Part shown: in pieces, positions 8,304 through 18,029 of the stretch
Layout of the letters: each line of letters begins with the position of its first letter
Numbering within the stretch: the first letter of the stretch is position 1
Assembly: GCF_000196735.1 (NCBI RefSeq)
Contig: NC_014551.1
Location: forward strand, 3,901,001 to 3,965,000
Reading direction: 5' to 3'
From: Bacillus amyloliquefaciens DSM 7 = ATCC 23350
GTDB lineage: Bacteria > Bacillota > Bacilli > Bacillales > Bacillaceae
DNA length: 64,000 bases
Notes under the pieces: generated by a model
What the model saw: only the letters and a program-made list of their open reading frames with translations
Told to the model about the DNA's origin: nothing
Databases searched by the model: none
Program-made: the position numbers and the translations under genes

Positions 8304-9689
8304 CTGCACACAACCAGCGAATTTTTCACACTCGTATTACAAAGCATTCTGGAAGAGATTGATGTCGGGCTGCATGTGGTAGACGAAAAGGGCAGCACCG
8401 TCATTTACAATAAGAAAATGATGCAGATTGAAGATATGGATGAACGGGACGTCCTGCATAAAAATCTGACTGATGTATTTATGTTTTCCAATCAGCAGGA
8501 CAGCACGCTCGTTCAGGCCCTTCAGGAAGGCAAAACGATTAAAAATGTGAAGCAAAGCTATTTCAATAACAAAGGCCAGGAAATCACGACGATCAATCAT
8601 ACCTTTCCGATTGTGCAAAACGGGGAGATCAAGGGCGCCGTGGAAATCGCCAAGGACGTCACCAAGCTCGAACGGCTGATCAGGGAGAACATGCACAGAA
8701 AAGAACAGAACAGCTATACGTTTGACAGCATTCTCGGCAACAGTCCGGTCATCCGGGAAGTCATCGAAAACGCAAAACGGGCAACCCGCACGTCTTCATC
8801 CGTGCTTTTGGCGGGTGAGACGGGAACAGGAAAAGAACTGTTCGCCCAAAGCATTCACAACGGCAGCCAGCGCTCAGGCGCCCCGTTCATATCACAAAAC
8901 TGTGCCGCCTTGCCGGACAGTCTGGTCGAAAGTATTTTATTCGGCACGAAAAAAGGCGCCTTTACCGGAGCCATAGACCAGCCCGGCTTATTTGAGCAGG
9001 CACAGGGCGGCACCCTGCTGCTGGATGAGATCAACTCTCTCAATCTCAGCCTGCAGGCCAAACTGCTCCGCGCCCTTCAGGAAAAGAAAATCAGGCGCAT
9101 CGGGTCAGCTCAGGACAAACCGATTGACGTCCGTATTATCGCCACGATGAATGAAGACCCGATCACCGCCATTTCGGAAGAGCGGCTGCGCAAAGATTTA
9201 TATTACCGATTAAGCGTTGTCACGCTGATCATTCCGCCGCTCCGGGAGCGCAAAGAGGACATTCTGCCGCTGGCTGAAGTATTTATCCAGAAAAACAATC
9301 ACCTGTTCCAAATGCATGTCGATTCGATCAGTGACGATGTGCAGCAATTCTTCCTGGAATATGACTGGCCGGGCAACATCCGTGAGCTTGAACATATGAT
9401 TGAAGGCGCCATGAACTTTATGACGGATGAAACGACGATTACGGCGGCCCACCTGCCTTATCAATACCGCATGAAAATCAAACCGGCTGACACGGATGCC
9501 AAAGCCGCTCCAAACACCCAGCCCGGCACCGATTTAAAAGGTAAAATGGAGAATTTTGAAAAATATATGATCGAAAACATTCTGCGAAAACACCGCAACA
9601 ACATATCCAAAACGGCACACGAGCTCGGTATCAGCAGACAGAGCCTGCAATACCGCCTGAAAAAATTCGGGCTGGAGCGGATGAAATGA
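8304..9689 (+). CDS. rocR: RocR, sigma-54-dependent activator of arginine catabolism
   Basis: Enhancer-binding protein of 461 residues: an N-terminal PAS-like sensing domain (IDVGLHVVDEKGSTVIYNKK), a central AAA+ domain with Walker A GETGTGKE and the sigma-54 contact loop GAFTGA, and a C-terminal Fis-type helix-turn-helix (ISKTAHELGISRQSLQYRLKK). RocR senses ornithine or citrulline and activates the roc operons with SigL. The start is proposed at CTG 8304, seven bases after GGGAGGGG. This aligns LHTTSEFF with B. subtilis MVKDSEFL and gives the recalled length of 461. The nearest in-frame ATG (8271) has no ribosome binding site. Confidence 0.95.
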   Translation: MHTTSEFFTLVLQSILEEIDVGLHVVDEKGSTVIYNKKMMQIEDMDERDVLHKNLTDVFMFSNQQDSTLVQALQEGKTIKNVKQSYFNNKGQEITTINHTFPIVQNGEIKGAVEIAKDVTKLERLIRENMHRKEQNSYTFDSILGNSPVIREVIENAKRATRTSSSVLLAGETGTGKELFAQSIHNGSQRSGAPFISQNCAALPDSLVESILFGTKKGAFTGAIDQPGLFEQAQGGTLLLDEINSLNLSLQAKLLRALQEKKIRRIGSAQDKPIDVRIIATMNEDPITAISEERLRKDLYYRLSVVTLIIPPLRERKEDILPLAEVFIQKNNHLFQMHVDSISDDVQQFFLEYDWPGNIRELEHMIEGAMNFMTDETTITAAHLPYQYRMKIKPADTDAKAAPNTQPGTDLKGKMENFEKYMIENILRKHRNNISKTAHELGISRQSLQYRLKKFGLERMK

Positions 9690-9701
9690 ATCCATACTGA
9701 A

Positions 9702-9728
9702 AAAAGGCTGAGATGCTCCTCAGCCTTT
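9702..9728 (+). terminator. rocR terminator
   Basis: AAAGGCTGAG and CTCAGCCTTT arms around a 6-base loop, 12 bases after the rocR stop. Confidence 0.75.
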
Positions 9729-9790
9729 CGTCAGCCTATGTCTGATTGGCTTGATGCCACCACTCCATTACCTGAATTTGTCATTCTGGT

Positions 9791-10981
9791 TCAAAGCTCG
9801 ACTTTATTCTGGATGGCGACACTCGCTTTCAGTCTGTAAAAGCTGAGCATCATAAACAGCGACAATAAGATGGATAATACCCCGATTGCGGTCAGCAGCA
9901 AGGCTGAATCAAAATAATCCGTTAAGAATCCGATAAACGGAAAGGCAATGAACATGAAGAGAGAGGTCATCAAACTGATAATTGACAGCAGCGTGGCTCT
10001 CGTTCTTGACGGAATCTCATTATTCACTACCTGACTGGATACGGGCTCTATCACATCATAGAGCGCATTAATGACGACAAAAGCGGCAATCGTCACATAC
10101 AGACTGCCTGAAGGTATAAACAGATAGGCTGCCCCGATGATGCAGAATGTCAGCAGAAGCACGCGCCTCGGCGTGAATTTTTCCGCCGGCTTTGAAGAAA
10201 AGATGGAGCACAGCGCCTGCAAGATGGACAGTCCCGCAAAAATAATGGATATATTGCGCACGGACAGCCCTTCCTGACTTAACAGATCTTGTCCGTACAT
10301 ATAAAAAACCGATGTGAGCGCAAAGAAAACAGAGAGTGACAGCACCAGATATTTAAAGGCTTTGTTCAGCCTGAAGAAATCTTTGACTTCTTTTAAGATG
10401 TCACCGACCGTCTGCGTTTCGTGTTCACTGTTTTCAAATTTGATTTCCGTCAGCTGTGTAATGACCGCCATTGCAATCAGCTGAGTCACAATCCCCGCGA
10501 TAAACACATAAGCCCATGATATTTCCTGTAAGTAACCGCCGATGCCCATGGCGATCGCAAGACCGAGTATGACAAGTCCGTTATAGTTTCCGATGGATTT
10601 GCCGTACCACTTTTCCTTCCCTTGTTCTTTCAGTGAATCAAACAAAAAGGCGTGATCCGTTCCTGATATAAACGTCAGCCCGACGCCGTATATAATATGG
10701 GCGATGAAGAGGGCGATGAAGTTATGAAAGCTCAGGAACATCGCCAAATAGACAATGACCATAAAATGGCCGAGCAAGAGCGATTTTTTTCTCCCGATTC
10801 TGTCCGAGATGACGCCGCTTGGCACTTCCGCCAGAAACATCGCCAAATTCAAGACCGATTGCAGGATGCCCACAAGAAACAACGAATAATTCATACTTGT
10901 TAAATATAAAATCCAAATCCCCCGTTCGAAAAAAAAGTTTCCGAAAAAACCGGAGAAGTAAAGCAAATTTCTATTCCGCAC
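9791..10981 (-). CDS. MFS transporter
   Basis: Major facilitator superfamily protein of 396 residues with about 12 membrane segments. The loop 2-3 motif is seen as GVISDRIGRKKSL. It resembles drug-efflux or sugar-efflux type members, but no substrate can be named. The start is a GTG at 10981, seven bases after AAAGGGG. It appears monocistronic. Confidence 0.85.
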   Translation of the reverse strand: MRNRNLLYFSGFFGNFFFERGIWILYLTSMNYSLFLVGILQSVLNLAMFLAEVPSGVISDRIGRKKSLLLGHFMVIVYLAMFLSFHNFIALFIAHIIYGVGLTFISGTDHAFLFDSLKEQGKEKWYGKSIGNYNGLVILGLAIAMGIGGYLQEISWAYVFIAGIVTQLIAMAVITQLTEIKFENSEHETQTVGDILKEVKDFFRLNKAFKYLVLSLSVFFALTSVFYMYGQDLLSQEGLSVRNISIIFAGLSILQALCSIFSSKPAEKFTPRRVLLLTFCIIGAAYLFIPSGSLYVTIAAFVVINALYDVIEPVSSQVVNNEIPSRTRATLLSIISLMTSLFMFIAFPFIGFLTDYFDSALLLTAIGVLSILLSLFMMLSFYRLKASVAIQNKVEL

Positions 10982-11500
10982 ATGAATACCCCTTTCCAGC
11001 TATCTGCATTTAACATCATGAACAGAAAGGAGCCCGTCAGTCTTAACACAAAAACCCTCTATACATGGATCTTGCAGATACAGACTTTTCCCAAAACAAA
11101 TTGGGCAATAATGAGTTGTATTCTCGAATAACCCAAAAAGTTCCTTCTTTTTTCCAGCACCTCTCTGATGCCGCCTTCATATAGCTCATGCACGTAAGAC
11201 GGAAGAATAATCATTGAAATGGCTGAAATCGGGAGATGATAAGTCCGCTTCGGATCAGTTCTGGTTTTTCCAAGAGGGGCGGATCTTCCTCCGGCTTCTA
11301 TTTCATCAGACGGCTCGCCCATGGTAACGTCAAATCGTTTTTTCCTATTATGTTCACCCCCGGCTGATCGCCTTTTACAAACGGTAAAGCATGTTTTATG
11401 TCAGAAATTGCTGAGCTGGGGATTTTGATTATTTCGGCACCTATAGTCCGGGTGAATCTCAATACTCTTGTATGAGCGGCATCTTTGCGGGTCAGCAGAC
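10982..11500. other. Intergenic region without a convincing gene
   Basis: About 520 bp between the MFS gene and the kinase gene. An 87-codon minus-strand ORF (11059-11322) is open but has no ribosome binding site and no recognisable domain. No clear repeat or RNA gene is seen. It may be the eroded remainder of a lost gene. Confidence 0.4.
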
Positions 11501-12919
11501 TTATCCCGGCAGCCGGATAATGAACACGGAGCCTTTTCCCTGCTCACTTTTCACTTCAATTGTTCCGTTATGGCTGTCGATAATGGTTTTTGTAATGGCA
11601 AGACCCAGCCCGGTGCCGCCGTATTTACGGGATCGGGAGGTTTCCGCCCTGTAAAACCGGTCAAACAAATGAGGCACATGTTCGGGGGCGATGCCCGTTC
11701 CATTGTCAGCAATCATGAGCATGATGCCGCCGTCTTTCTGCAGAGAAACGGTGATGACGCCCGTTTCTTCATCCGTATGCTGCACCGCGTTGTAAAAGAG
11801 ATTGAGAATGACCTGCTTCATTTTGTCCTTGTCAAAAACGGCTTTAATCTGTTGATCGACAAAAAACTCGAGCTTCCGGTTTCTCGCCAGCAGCTTCAGC
11901 TGAGCCTCCATTTCCAAAATGACGGCTCCCAGTGCGCCTTTTTCCATTTCAAAGCTCGGCACTCGGTCAATCTTCGCAAGAAACAGAAGGTCCTCTATCA
12001 GCTTATTCGCCCTGACGGATTCGGCGTACATGCTTCGGAGCGCTTTTTCTTTCTGTTCCGGCTTCTCCGCCGCTCCGCGCATTAAAATTTCGATAAAGCC
12101 GTGAATGGAAGTAAGCGGTGTTCTCAGTTCATGTGACGCGTCTGATACAAACTGCCGGATGCGTTCCTTTGCTTCTTTTTCCGCCTGAAAAGAGGTTTCA
12201 ATCCGTTCCAGCATCTGATTGATGGATATGCCTAATGACTCAATTTCGGCCTGCTTTTTATCAATCGGCAGCCGTTTATCGAGACTGCCGGCATTGATGT
12301 CACCCATCATATGCACAATGCGCGATAATGGCTTGAGTGTGAGCCGGATCACCGGCAAAAAAACAAACAGTCCGATGACCAAAGCCGCAAAAGAAAGCAC
12401 CGCAAAAATACCGACCTGGCGGAAAAGCGAATCATCCAGAGGCTGTGTCAGCGTGCTCATTTGCACAACGCCCGCCTGCCTTCCGTCAATGGAAATCGCC
12501 TGAAATACGACGATGATTTCCTGACCCATCTTATTGTGAGCCACCTGATAGTGAAGCGCCATTGTGTCTGTCAGCGCATCCCGATACACGTTTTTCGGGA
12601 AAGAAGGAGCGGTTCCCGCGTGCGGGTCCTCTGATAAAACAAACATCTTGTATGATTGATCGATAAAAGCAACCGTCACCCCGGGATAAATCAAATTCGG
12701 ATGAGCCGGTGTTTCAGAACGGGCAAGGGTTTTGATTGACCTCCATACGCTTTGATCCATTGAATTGATATAGCTCTGAATGCTGATCGCCTGATTTTCA
12801 TACATCGTCCTTTTCATAAACATGTACTGCGTGCCGCCGATGAAGCATAACAGCAGGGTCAAAATCGCCAGCGACCTGAACAGGAGCTGGAATCGCAGGG
12901 TTCTGTACAGCCGCTTCAT
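11501..12919 (-). CDS. Sensor histidine kinase, YkoH-like
   Basis: Membrane histidine kinase of 472 residues. A short N-terminal tail and membrane segment precede an extracytoplasmic domain of about 130 residues. Then come a second segment, a HAMP linker (LKPLSRIVHMMGDINAGSLDKRL), a HisKA domain with the phosphorylated His in VSDASHELRTPLTS, and a HATPase with N, G1 and G2 boxes (FYNAVQHTD, ADNGTGIA, GGTGLGLA). Its start overlaps the response-regulator stop by 4 bases. Together with the divergent PepSY gene the locus resembles B. subtilis ykoGH-ykoI, so the symbols ykoH/ykoG are possible but not asserted. Confidence 0.93.
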   Translation of the reverse strand: MKRLYRTLRFQLLFRSLAILTLLLCFIGGTQYMFMKRTMYENQAISIQSYINSMDQSVWRSIKTLARSETPAHPNLIYPGVTVAFIDQSYKMFVLSEDPHAGTAPSFPKNVYRDALTDTMALHYQVAHNKMGQEIIVVFQAISIDGRQAGVVQMSTLTQPLDDSLFRQVGIFAVLSFAALVIGLFVFLPVIRLTLKPLSRIVHMMGDINAGSLDKRLPIDKKQAEIESLGISINQMLERIETSFQAEKEAKERIRQFVSDASHELRTPLTSIHGFIEILMRGAAEKPEQKEKALRSMYAESVRANKLIEDLLFLAKIDRVPSFEMEKGALGAVILEMEAQLKLLARNRKLEFFVDQQIKAVFDKDKMKQVILNLFYNAVQHTDEETGVITVSLQKDGGIMLMIADNGTGIAPEHVPHLFDRFYRAETSRSRKYGGTGLGLAITKTIIDSHNGTIEVKSEQGKGSVFIIRLPG

Positions 12920-13599
12920 GCCAGATCCACCCTGTACCCCGCGCCCCGCACCGTGCGGATCACTTTATGCTCTTTGTCTTTCAGCTTTTCGCGTAAAGAA
13001 CGGATGTACACCTCGACGATATTGTCTTCCCCGTAAAAATCATAGCCCCATACTTGATCGAGAATCCTCGTTTTACTGAGCACCGTCCCGTGGCGAAGCA
13101 CTAAAAATTTCAGCAGTTCATATTCGGTGGCAGACAGCTTCAAAGGCTGTTCATTGTAATGAATCTCTCTGCTCCGGTCATCGATTCGGAAAGGGCCGAG
13201 CACCACCTCATCAAAAAGATGCGGAAACTGGTTGCGGATTCTTGCGTAAATCCGGGCAAGCAGCTCCTCAAAGCTGAACGGTTTGATCATGTAATCATCA
13301 GCCCCTTCAATCAGCGCCTTTACGCGGAGCTCTACTTCATCCTTCGCGGTCAGCATAATGACGGCGGTATTGCTTGTTTTCTTGAGCATTCTTGACAGCT
13401 CAAGCCCATCCATTCCCGGCATCATAACGTCCAAAACAGCAATATGAGGCTGAAATGTTTTAACAAGATTCATTGCCGACATCCCGTCTGCCGCGGACAT
13501 CACTTCAAATCCTTCATTGACAAGCCCCATCGTTAAAAAATCAATGATCGCCGGCTCATCGTCTACAATCAGCACCTTGATGCCTTTCAACTTATCCAT
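12916..13599 (-). CDS. OmpR-family response regulator, YkoG-like
   Basis: Response regulator of 227 residues with a receiver domain (KVLIVDDEPA, phospho-acceptor Asp in VLDVMMPGMDG, Lys in DYMIKPFSF) and a winged-helix DNA-binding domain (LSATEYELLKFLVLRHGTVLS, ending RTVRGAGYRVDLA). The ATG at 13599 follows AAGGAGAGA. It is the first gene of the two-component operon and very likely binds the TTCAG array just upstream. Confidence 0.94.
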   Translation of the reverse strand: MDKLKGIKVLIVDDEPAIIDFLTMGLVNEGFEVMSAADGMSAMNLVKTFQPHIAVLDVMMPGMDGLELSRMLKKTSNTAVIMLTAKDEVELRVKALIEGADDYMIKPFSFEELLARIYARIRNQFPHLFDEVVLGPFRIDDRSREIHYNEQPLKLSATEYELLKFLVLRHGTVLSKTRILDQVWGYDFYGEDNIVEVYIRSLREKLKDKEHKVIRTVRGAGYRVDLA

Positions 13600-13655
13600 G
13601 ATGCAGTCTCTCCTTAGATGTATCAGCCTGAGTTTATTTTTTTCGCTTCCCCCTC

Positions 13656-13763
13656 TATTATTCGCTTTTATCTGAAACAAAACTGAATCTAAGCTGAAAA
13701 TCCGCTGAATTCAGGAAGTTTTCAGCTTGTCCTCATATTGTTTTCAGCTTGGGTCTTTACAAT
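13656..13763. promoter_or_regulatory. Divergent promoters with phased TTCAG box array
   Basis: CTGAA (TTCAG on the minus strand) occurs at 13672, 13683, 13694 and 13705, exactly 11 bp apart. TTCAG on the plus strand occurs at 13710, 13721 and 13743, with a degenerate CTCAT at 13732, again 11 bp apart. The outermost box on each side lies about 10 bases before a -10-like hexamer: TACAAT at 13758-13763 (plus) and TAATAG at 13660-13655 (minus). This is the architecture expected for an OmpR-type activator serving both the kinase operon and the PepSY gene. Confidence 0.8.
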
Positions 13764-13812
13764 AAGCCTTAGTTGGGACGCCAACGATGAAATGTTTAAG
13801 GAGGAATATACG

Positions 13813-14724
13813 ATGGGAATTACAAAAGTTTTATCAGGAGCTGCACTGGGGACCATTCTTTCAATCAGTTCTTTAACTTCAGCACATGCGGCTGTCATTC
13901 ATAAGGATAGCGCTGCGCAGGCGAAAGTGGAAACGAAACAGGAGGCTTCCGTTTCCATAGCAAAAGCGAAAGAAGCAGCATTGAAGAATTGCAGCTGCAA
14001 AGGCGCCGTTCAATCAGCGCAAATGAAAAAAATCAACGGCGCTTACGTATATGTCGTCAACATTCTTGACGTAAAAGGAATGCAGCATACCGTCAACGTC
14101 AACTGTGACAGCGGAAAAGTCGTGAAACACCAGATTGAAAAAAAACAGCAATTCATTTCAAAAACGGGTGCTGAAAAAATTGCCTTGAAGAATTGCAAAG
14201 GCGCCGTGAAGTCTGCTGAGCTGAAGTCCGAAAATAACGTCATGGTTTACGTCGTTCAAGTGTCAGGACAAGACGGCAAGCTTCACACAATCCATATCAA
14301 CTGCAAAAACAGCAAAATCGTCAAACATGACATAAAGGATAACCAGCAATACATGACCCGTACAAAAGCGGAATCATTCGCACTCAGCCATTGCAAAGGC
14401 GCCGTGAAATCCGCTGAAATGAAAAAAGAAAACGGCGTATCTGTATATGTTGTCAGCATATTCGGCCAGGACGGCAAGCTGCATACGCTCCACATGGACG
14501 GCAAAAGCGGTAAAGTCCTGAAAGAAGACGTGCAGAAAAAACAAGTCATGATCGCTTCTGAAAAAGCGCATTCCATCGCGCTCAGCCACTGCAGCGGAAT
14601 AGTGAAATCTTCTGAAATGAAGAAAGAAAACGGCGTCTACATGTACATCGTCAAAATCACTGCCCAAAATCATACGGTACAGACAGTTAAAGTAAACGCT
14701 GAAAACGGAACAATCTGCAAATAA
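13813..14724 (+). CDS. Secreted protein with four PepSY domains, Cys-rich
   Basis: Signal peptide (MGITKVLSGAALGTILSISS, ending near AHA) followed by four tandem PepSY-like repeats of about 65 residues, 303 residues in all. Each repeat carries a Cys in a shared motif (ALKNCSCKGAV, ALKNCKGAV, ALSHCKGAV, ALSHCSGIV). The first two also have a second Cys in NVNCDSGK or HINCKNSK. PepSY domains are thought to inhibit peptidases or modulate envelope processes. The ATG at 13813 follows AAGGAGGAATATACG. The neighbouring two-component system probably induces it; B. subtilis YkoI is the likely counterpart with fewer repeats. Confidence 0.88.
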   Translation: MGITKVLSGAALGTILSISSLTSAHAAVIHKDSAAQAKVETKQEASVSIAKAKEAALKNCSCKGAVQSAQMKKINGAYVYVVNILDVKGMQHTVNVNCDSGKVVKHQIEKKQQFISKTGAEKIALKNCKGAVKSAELKSENNVMVYVVQVSGQDGKLHTIHINCKNSKIVKHDIKDNQQYMTRTKAESFALSHCKGAVKSAEMKKENGVSVYVVSIFGQDGKLHTLHMDGKSGKVLKEDVQKKQVMIASEKAHSIALSHCSGIVKSSEMKKENGVYMYIVKITAQNHTVQTVKVNAENGTICK

Positions 14725-14734
14725 CAAAAAAATA

Positions 14735-14768
14735 AGCTGCCGGCAGTTTCATCTGCCGCTTCAATTTT
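14735..14768 (+). terminator. Possible terminator of the PepSY gene
   Basis: Six-bp stem CGGCAG/CTGCCG with a 6-base loop and a weak T-rich tail, shortly after the stop codon. Confidence 0.5.
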
Positions 14769-14897
14769 GCAACACCAGTCGTTTCAATCACAAAAGGTTC
14801 TAAGTTCATGTCTGCCTTTTCTAAATATACCCATTTTCAACTGAACGTGCTGTGACCCGCGTTCAGTTCTTTTTTGTGAGCTGCTGAAAAATGGCAT

Positions 14898-14925
14898 AAA
14901 AAAAGCGCCCTGGAAAAGGACGTTT
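14898..14925 (-). terminator. Terminator of the 27-codon gene
   Basis: On the minus strand an imperfect 8-bp stem (AACGTCCT with AGGGCGCT) is followed by seven Ts, twelve bases beyond the small ORF. Confidence 0.65.
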
Positions 14926-14936
14926 GAGGATAGGAT

Positions 14937-15020
14937 TTAAATTCTGCATTCTAATATAATTCTTCCTTCACATTCACCTTCAATTTCATTCAATACAATG
15001 ATCACATCAGCTGTTTTCAT
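14937..15020 (-). CDS. 27-residue small protein
   Basis: A small ORF encoding MKTADVIIVLNEIEGECEGR plus seven more residues (IILECRI). It starts eight bases after AAAGGGGG, a very strong ribosome binding site, and has its own downstream terminator, so it is probably translated. The peptide is acidic, with two Cys residues, and has no signal peptide. No family is recognised. It lies after the htrC terminator on the same strand, with AT-rich promoter-like sequence between. Confidence 0.6.
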   Translation of the reverse strand: MKTADVIIVLNEIEGECEGRIILECRI

Positions 15021-15065
15021 GTTTTTTCACCCCCTTTTATTCATAATATTAACAAATAAATCAAT

Positions 15066-15098
15066 AAAAAACAGCCCGGATTTCCGGGCTGCTTTTTT
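15066..15098. terminator. htrC terminator
   Basis: AGCCCGG and CCGGGCT arms around a short loop, with A and T runs on either side, adjacent to the htrC stop. Confidence 0.88.
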
Positions 15099-16293
15099 AT
15101 TTCTGCAATCGATCCGCTTCTGTCAGTTTGACTTCCGCTGTTTTTTTCTTTCCTGAACGGTAGAACGTGATCTTGACACGGTCGCCGATCTTTTTGCGAT
15201 ACAGACGCTCACGGAGATCGACAATGTCATTGACCTTATGTCCGTCGAATCCGGTGATCACGTCGAGCTTTTTCAAGCCTGCTTTTCCAGCCGGTGAAAA
15301 CGCGTCGACACCCATAATGACCGCTCCGGTTTTAACACCCTTCGGAAGTTTGAGCGTCTGGCTCCAATGGTAGCTCGCAATATCCGTTAAAGATTTCATC
15401 TCAATACCGAGGAAAGGCCGTCTGACTTCTCCGTATTTTTCTAAATCCTGAATAACGGGAATGACAAGCTTTGACGGGATGGACAGGCCGATTCCTTCAA
15501 CGGCGGATTCAGCAATCTTCATTGAGTTGATGCCGACCACCTTGCCCGATATATCCATCAAAGCGCCGCCGCTGTTGCCGGGATTAATCGCGGCGTCGGT
15601 CTGCAGCACTTCCGCATTCCAATCAGGCTGTCCGTCGCCGTTTGAGTCAACGGGAACCGCCCTTTCCGTTCCTGAAATGATCCCTTGTGTCACCGATCCC
15701 GCAAATTCAAGTCCGAGCGGGTTTCCGATCGCAATGACCGGCTCGCCAACTTTCACTTGATCAGAATTGCCGAATTGGGCGACCGATTTGATTTTATCAG
15801 TCTTCACCTTCAACACGGCAAGATCCATCAGACGGTCGCTCCCGATCAGCTCGGCAGGCACGCGCGAGTCATCTTTCAGGCTGATCTCAATTTCAGTCGC
15901 ACCTTCAATGACATGGTGATTGGTTACGATATAAGAAGTGTTTCCGTTCTTTTTGTAAATGACGCCGGACCCGCTTCCCGCTTCGCCGCCCTCTCCCCAA
16001 ATATCGGTCTTTTGGATATTGAGAACGCCGACTACCGAATCCGATACACGGCTGACCATATTCGTGACAGCATCATTGATATTTACGTTGACTGTTTTCA
16101 CCTGTTCGCTGCCGATGCGCTGATTGGCGCTTTTGCTGCTTTCTCCATGGTCTCCGCCTGTCCAGTACGGCAGCAGTAAACCCATGAGCGCGGCCCCGAC
16201 GATGACACCGATCAGACTTGAAAGGAAGTATCCTCTCTTGCTGCGGCGGGGCTGCTCGGGGGCGTACTGTTCATCATCGCGATTATAATCCAC
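15097..16293 (-). CDS. htrC: HtrC/YyxA membrane-anchored serine protease
   Basis: HtrA-family protease of 398 residues. A short cytoplasmic tail, one membrane segment ([20 protein letters not shown]) and an extracytoplasmic trypsin-like domain carry the catalytic His in [10 protein letters not shown], Asp in [10 protein letters not shown] and Ser in [11 protein letters not shown]-terminal PDZ domain follows ([20 protein letters not shown]). It degrades misfolded or secreted proteins at the membrane. In B. subtilis it is the last gene of the walR operon region, as here. Confidence 0.95.
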   Translation of the reverse strand: MDYNRDDEQYAPEQPRRSKRGYFLSSLIGVIVGAALMGLLLPYWTGGDHGESSKSANQRIGSEQVKTVNVNINDAVTNMVSRVSDSVVGVLNIQKTDIWGEGGEAGSGSGVIYKKNGNTSYIVTNHHVIEGATEIEISLKDDSRVPAELIGSDRLMDLAVLKVKTDKIKSVAQFGNSDQVKVGEPVIAIGNPLGLEFAGSVTQGIISGTERAVPVDSNGDGQPDWNAEVLQTDAAINPGNSGGALMDISGKVVGINSMKIAESAVEGIGLSIPSKLVIPVIQDLEKYGEVRRPFLGIEMKSLTDIASYHWSQTLKLPKGVKTGAVIMGVDAFSPAGKAGLKKLDVITGFDGHKVNDIVDLRERLYRKKIGDRVKITFYRSGKKKTAEVKLTEADRLQK

Positions 16294-16379
16294 CCTATCT
16301 CAAATCCTTTCAAGAGAACTTAATTTGCTTATAGTGTGGGTTAGATCGCGGATTAATAATCATGATTCATTTGGAAAAA

Positions 16380-17174
16380 TTACACGGCGCACAGAGGCGT
16401 CGGGATTTTCGGATCGGTATCAAATAATTGAAACGTTTCCCCCGCGACAAATCCTTTTGCAGCCAATGTCTGTTGCACGGACATTCTCGCCAGTTCCTTC
16501 ATATTGTTGTCTTGGCTCAGATGCGCCAAGTAGATGCGTGATGTGCCGTCGCCGATGACATCAGTCATGGCGAGCGCCGCGTCTTCATTTGAGACGTGGC
16601 CGACATCGCTTAAAATCCGCCGTTTAATGCTCCATGGGTATCTGCCCATTTGCAGCATGCCGACGTCATGGTTGCTTTCAAACACAAACACATTGGCCGA
16701 ACGGATAATGCCCTTCATTCTGTCGCTCACATAACCGGTGTCCGTCATCAGCGCGAGCTTTCTGCCTTGGTAGTGGAAAACATAGAACATCGGCTCGGCC
16801 GCGTCATGAGAGACGCCGAATGACTCAACATCAAGCCCGCCGAAGGATTTCACGCTTTCCATCGGGAACAAAAACTTTTGTCCGGTGTCCAGCTTGCCGA
16901 TCTGATTCTCCATCGCTTTCCACGTCTTTTCATTGGCGTATACCGGAAGACCGTACTTTCTCGCAATGACGCCGAGCCCTTTAATATGGTCGCTGTGCTC
17001 ATGAGTGACAAAGATGCCGTCCACGTCGTCTATCTTACGGCCGATTTGCTCCATCAGCCCGTCCATCGCTTTTCCGCTCAGGCCGGCATCCACCAGAAAG
17101 GAGTGCTCCTCTGTCTCCAGATAAAACGCGTTTCCGGTACTCCCGCTCGCAAGCACGCTAAATTGCAAGCCCAT
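16380..17174 (-). CDS. walJ: WalJ (YycJ) metallo-beta-lactamase-fold nuclease
   Basis: Cytoplasmic protein of 264 residues with the metal-binding HxHxDH motif in [14 protein letters not shown] and further ligands in [10 protein letters not shown] and MTDTGYVSD. It is part of the wal operon. The family has been linked to exonuclease or DNA-repair activity and to cell-division/replication coordination. It follows walI closely. Confidence 0.95.
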   Translation of the reverse strand: MGLQFSVLASGSTGNAFYLETEEHSFLVDAGLSGKAMDGLMEQIGRKIDDVDGIFVTHEHSDHIKGLGVIARKYGLPVYANEKTWKAMENQIGKLDTGQKFLFPMESVKSFGGLDVESFGVSHDAAEPMFYVFHYQGRKLALMTDTGYVSDRMKGIIRSANVFVFESNHDVGMLQMGRYPWSIKRRILSDVGHVSNEDAALAMTDVIGDGTSRIYLAHLSQDNNMKELARMSVQQTLAAKGFVAGETFQLFDTDPKIPTPLCAV

Positions 17175-17189
17175 TTGTGTCTCACTCCA

Positions 17190-18029
17190 TTATTTATTTT
17201 GATTGTTATCAATGACTGTGCTTTCTAATGCATTCACAGTGTACGTCTGCTGTGTCTTTTTCTTAGGCCCTTTTGACTTATCTTCAATTGTAATTCTCCA
17301 TACCGGCGCCAGCACCTGCGTACTTGTCAGCGGGTATTGGGCGATATAGCCGAACTTGACGCTTTTGACGGCGCAATTCGCTTTTAAGTAATTTTGAGAA
17401 TACAATAATTCGACCGCATCCAGCTCTGGAATCAGGCTTTCCGTCTGGATTCGCTTGAATGACTCCAGCATGGTCTGCTCGTAAGATACGACCTGATTTT
17501 TATCGTTCAGATGCAGAATGACCTGTCCGATCGCGTTAGAGGACGAGTCAAAATCCTGATAAATAAACTGTCCGTCATACGTCTGGTAAAAAATGATCTG
17601 TTTTTTATCCTTATCGACTTTCCACAGTTTATATTTTTCTCCGCCGGTTATTTTGGAGCTGACGAGCGATTCCGCATCATCCTGCGGCTTTTGCTTCGAT
17701 AAACCGACCGGATCGGAAAACTTCATTCTCAGCGTCGTGACCTTGTGATCATCCGTCGGCATCTCCATTAACGGCTTCTGATCCTTCAAGGCTTCAATAT
17801 CTTCCGCGGTAAATACCTTTTGGCCCGCCGTCAGCCTGTAGCCCGTCTCGGAATCAGAAGACAGGTTCCCGAATGTGATATGATCCATCTCCATGTCTTT
17901 TTCCACATTTGAATTTTTAATCACTTCGTATTCGCTGCTTGAACGTTTTTCAAAAAACTGATAGCCGAGAAAAATATCAAGGATGAGGAAGGCAATGATG
18001 AAGATCGTTTTTGTCTTATTCCACTCCAT
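17190..18029 (-). CDS. walI: WalI (YycI), negative regulator of WalK
   Basis: Single-pass membrane protein of 279 residues: a membrane segment at about residues 7-24 ([18 protein letters not shown]), then an extracytoplasmic YycI domain. With WalH it forms a membrane complex that restrains the WalK kinase. It overlaps walH by 14 bases, indicating translational coupling. Confidence 0.95.
   Translation of the reverse strand: MEWNKTKTIFIIAFLILDIFLGYQFFEKRSSSEYEVIKNSNVEKDMEMDHITFGNLSSDSETGYRLTAGQKVFTAEDIEALKDQKPLMEMPTDDHKVTTLRMKFSDPVGLSKQKPQDDAESLVSSKITGGEKYKLWKVDKDKKQIIFYQTYDGQFIYQDFDSSSNAIGQVILHLNDKNQVVSYEQTMLESFKRIQTESLIPELDAVELLYSQNYLKANCAVKSVKFGYIAQYPLTSTQVLAPVWRITIEDKSKGPKKKTQQTYTVNALESTVIDNNQNK

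Noticed and set aside
11059-11322. 87-codon minus-strand ORF between the MFS and kinase genes
   Set aside because: No ribosome binding site, no recognisable domain and an unlikely composition; kept only as part of the intergenic note.
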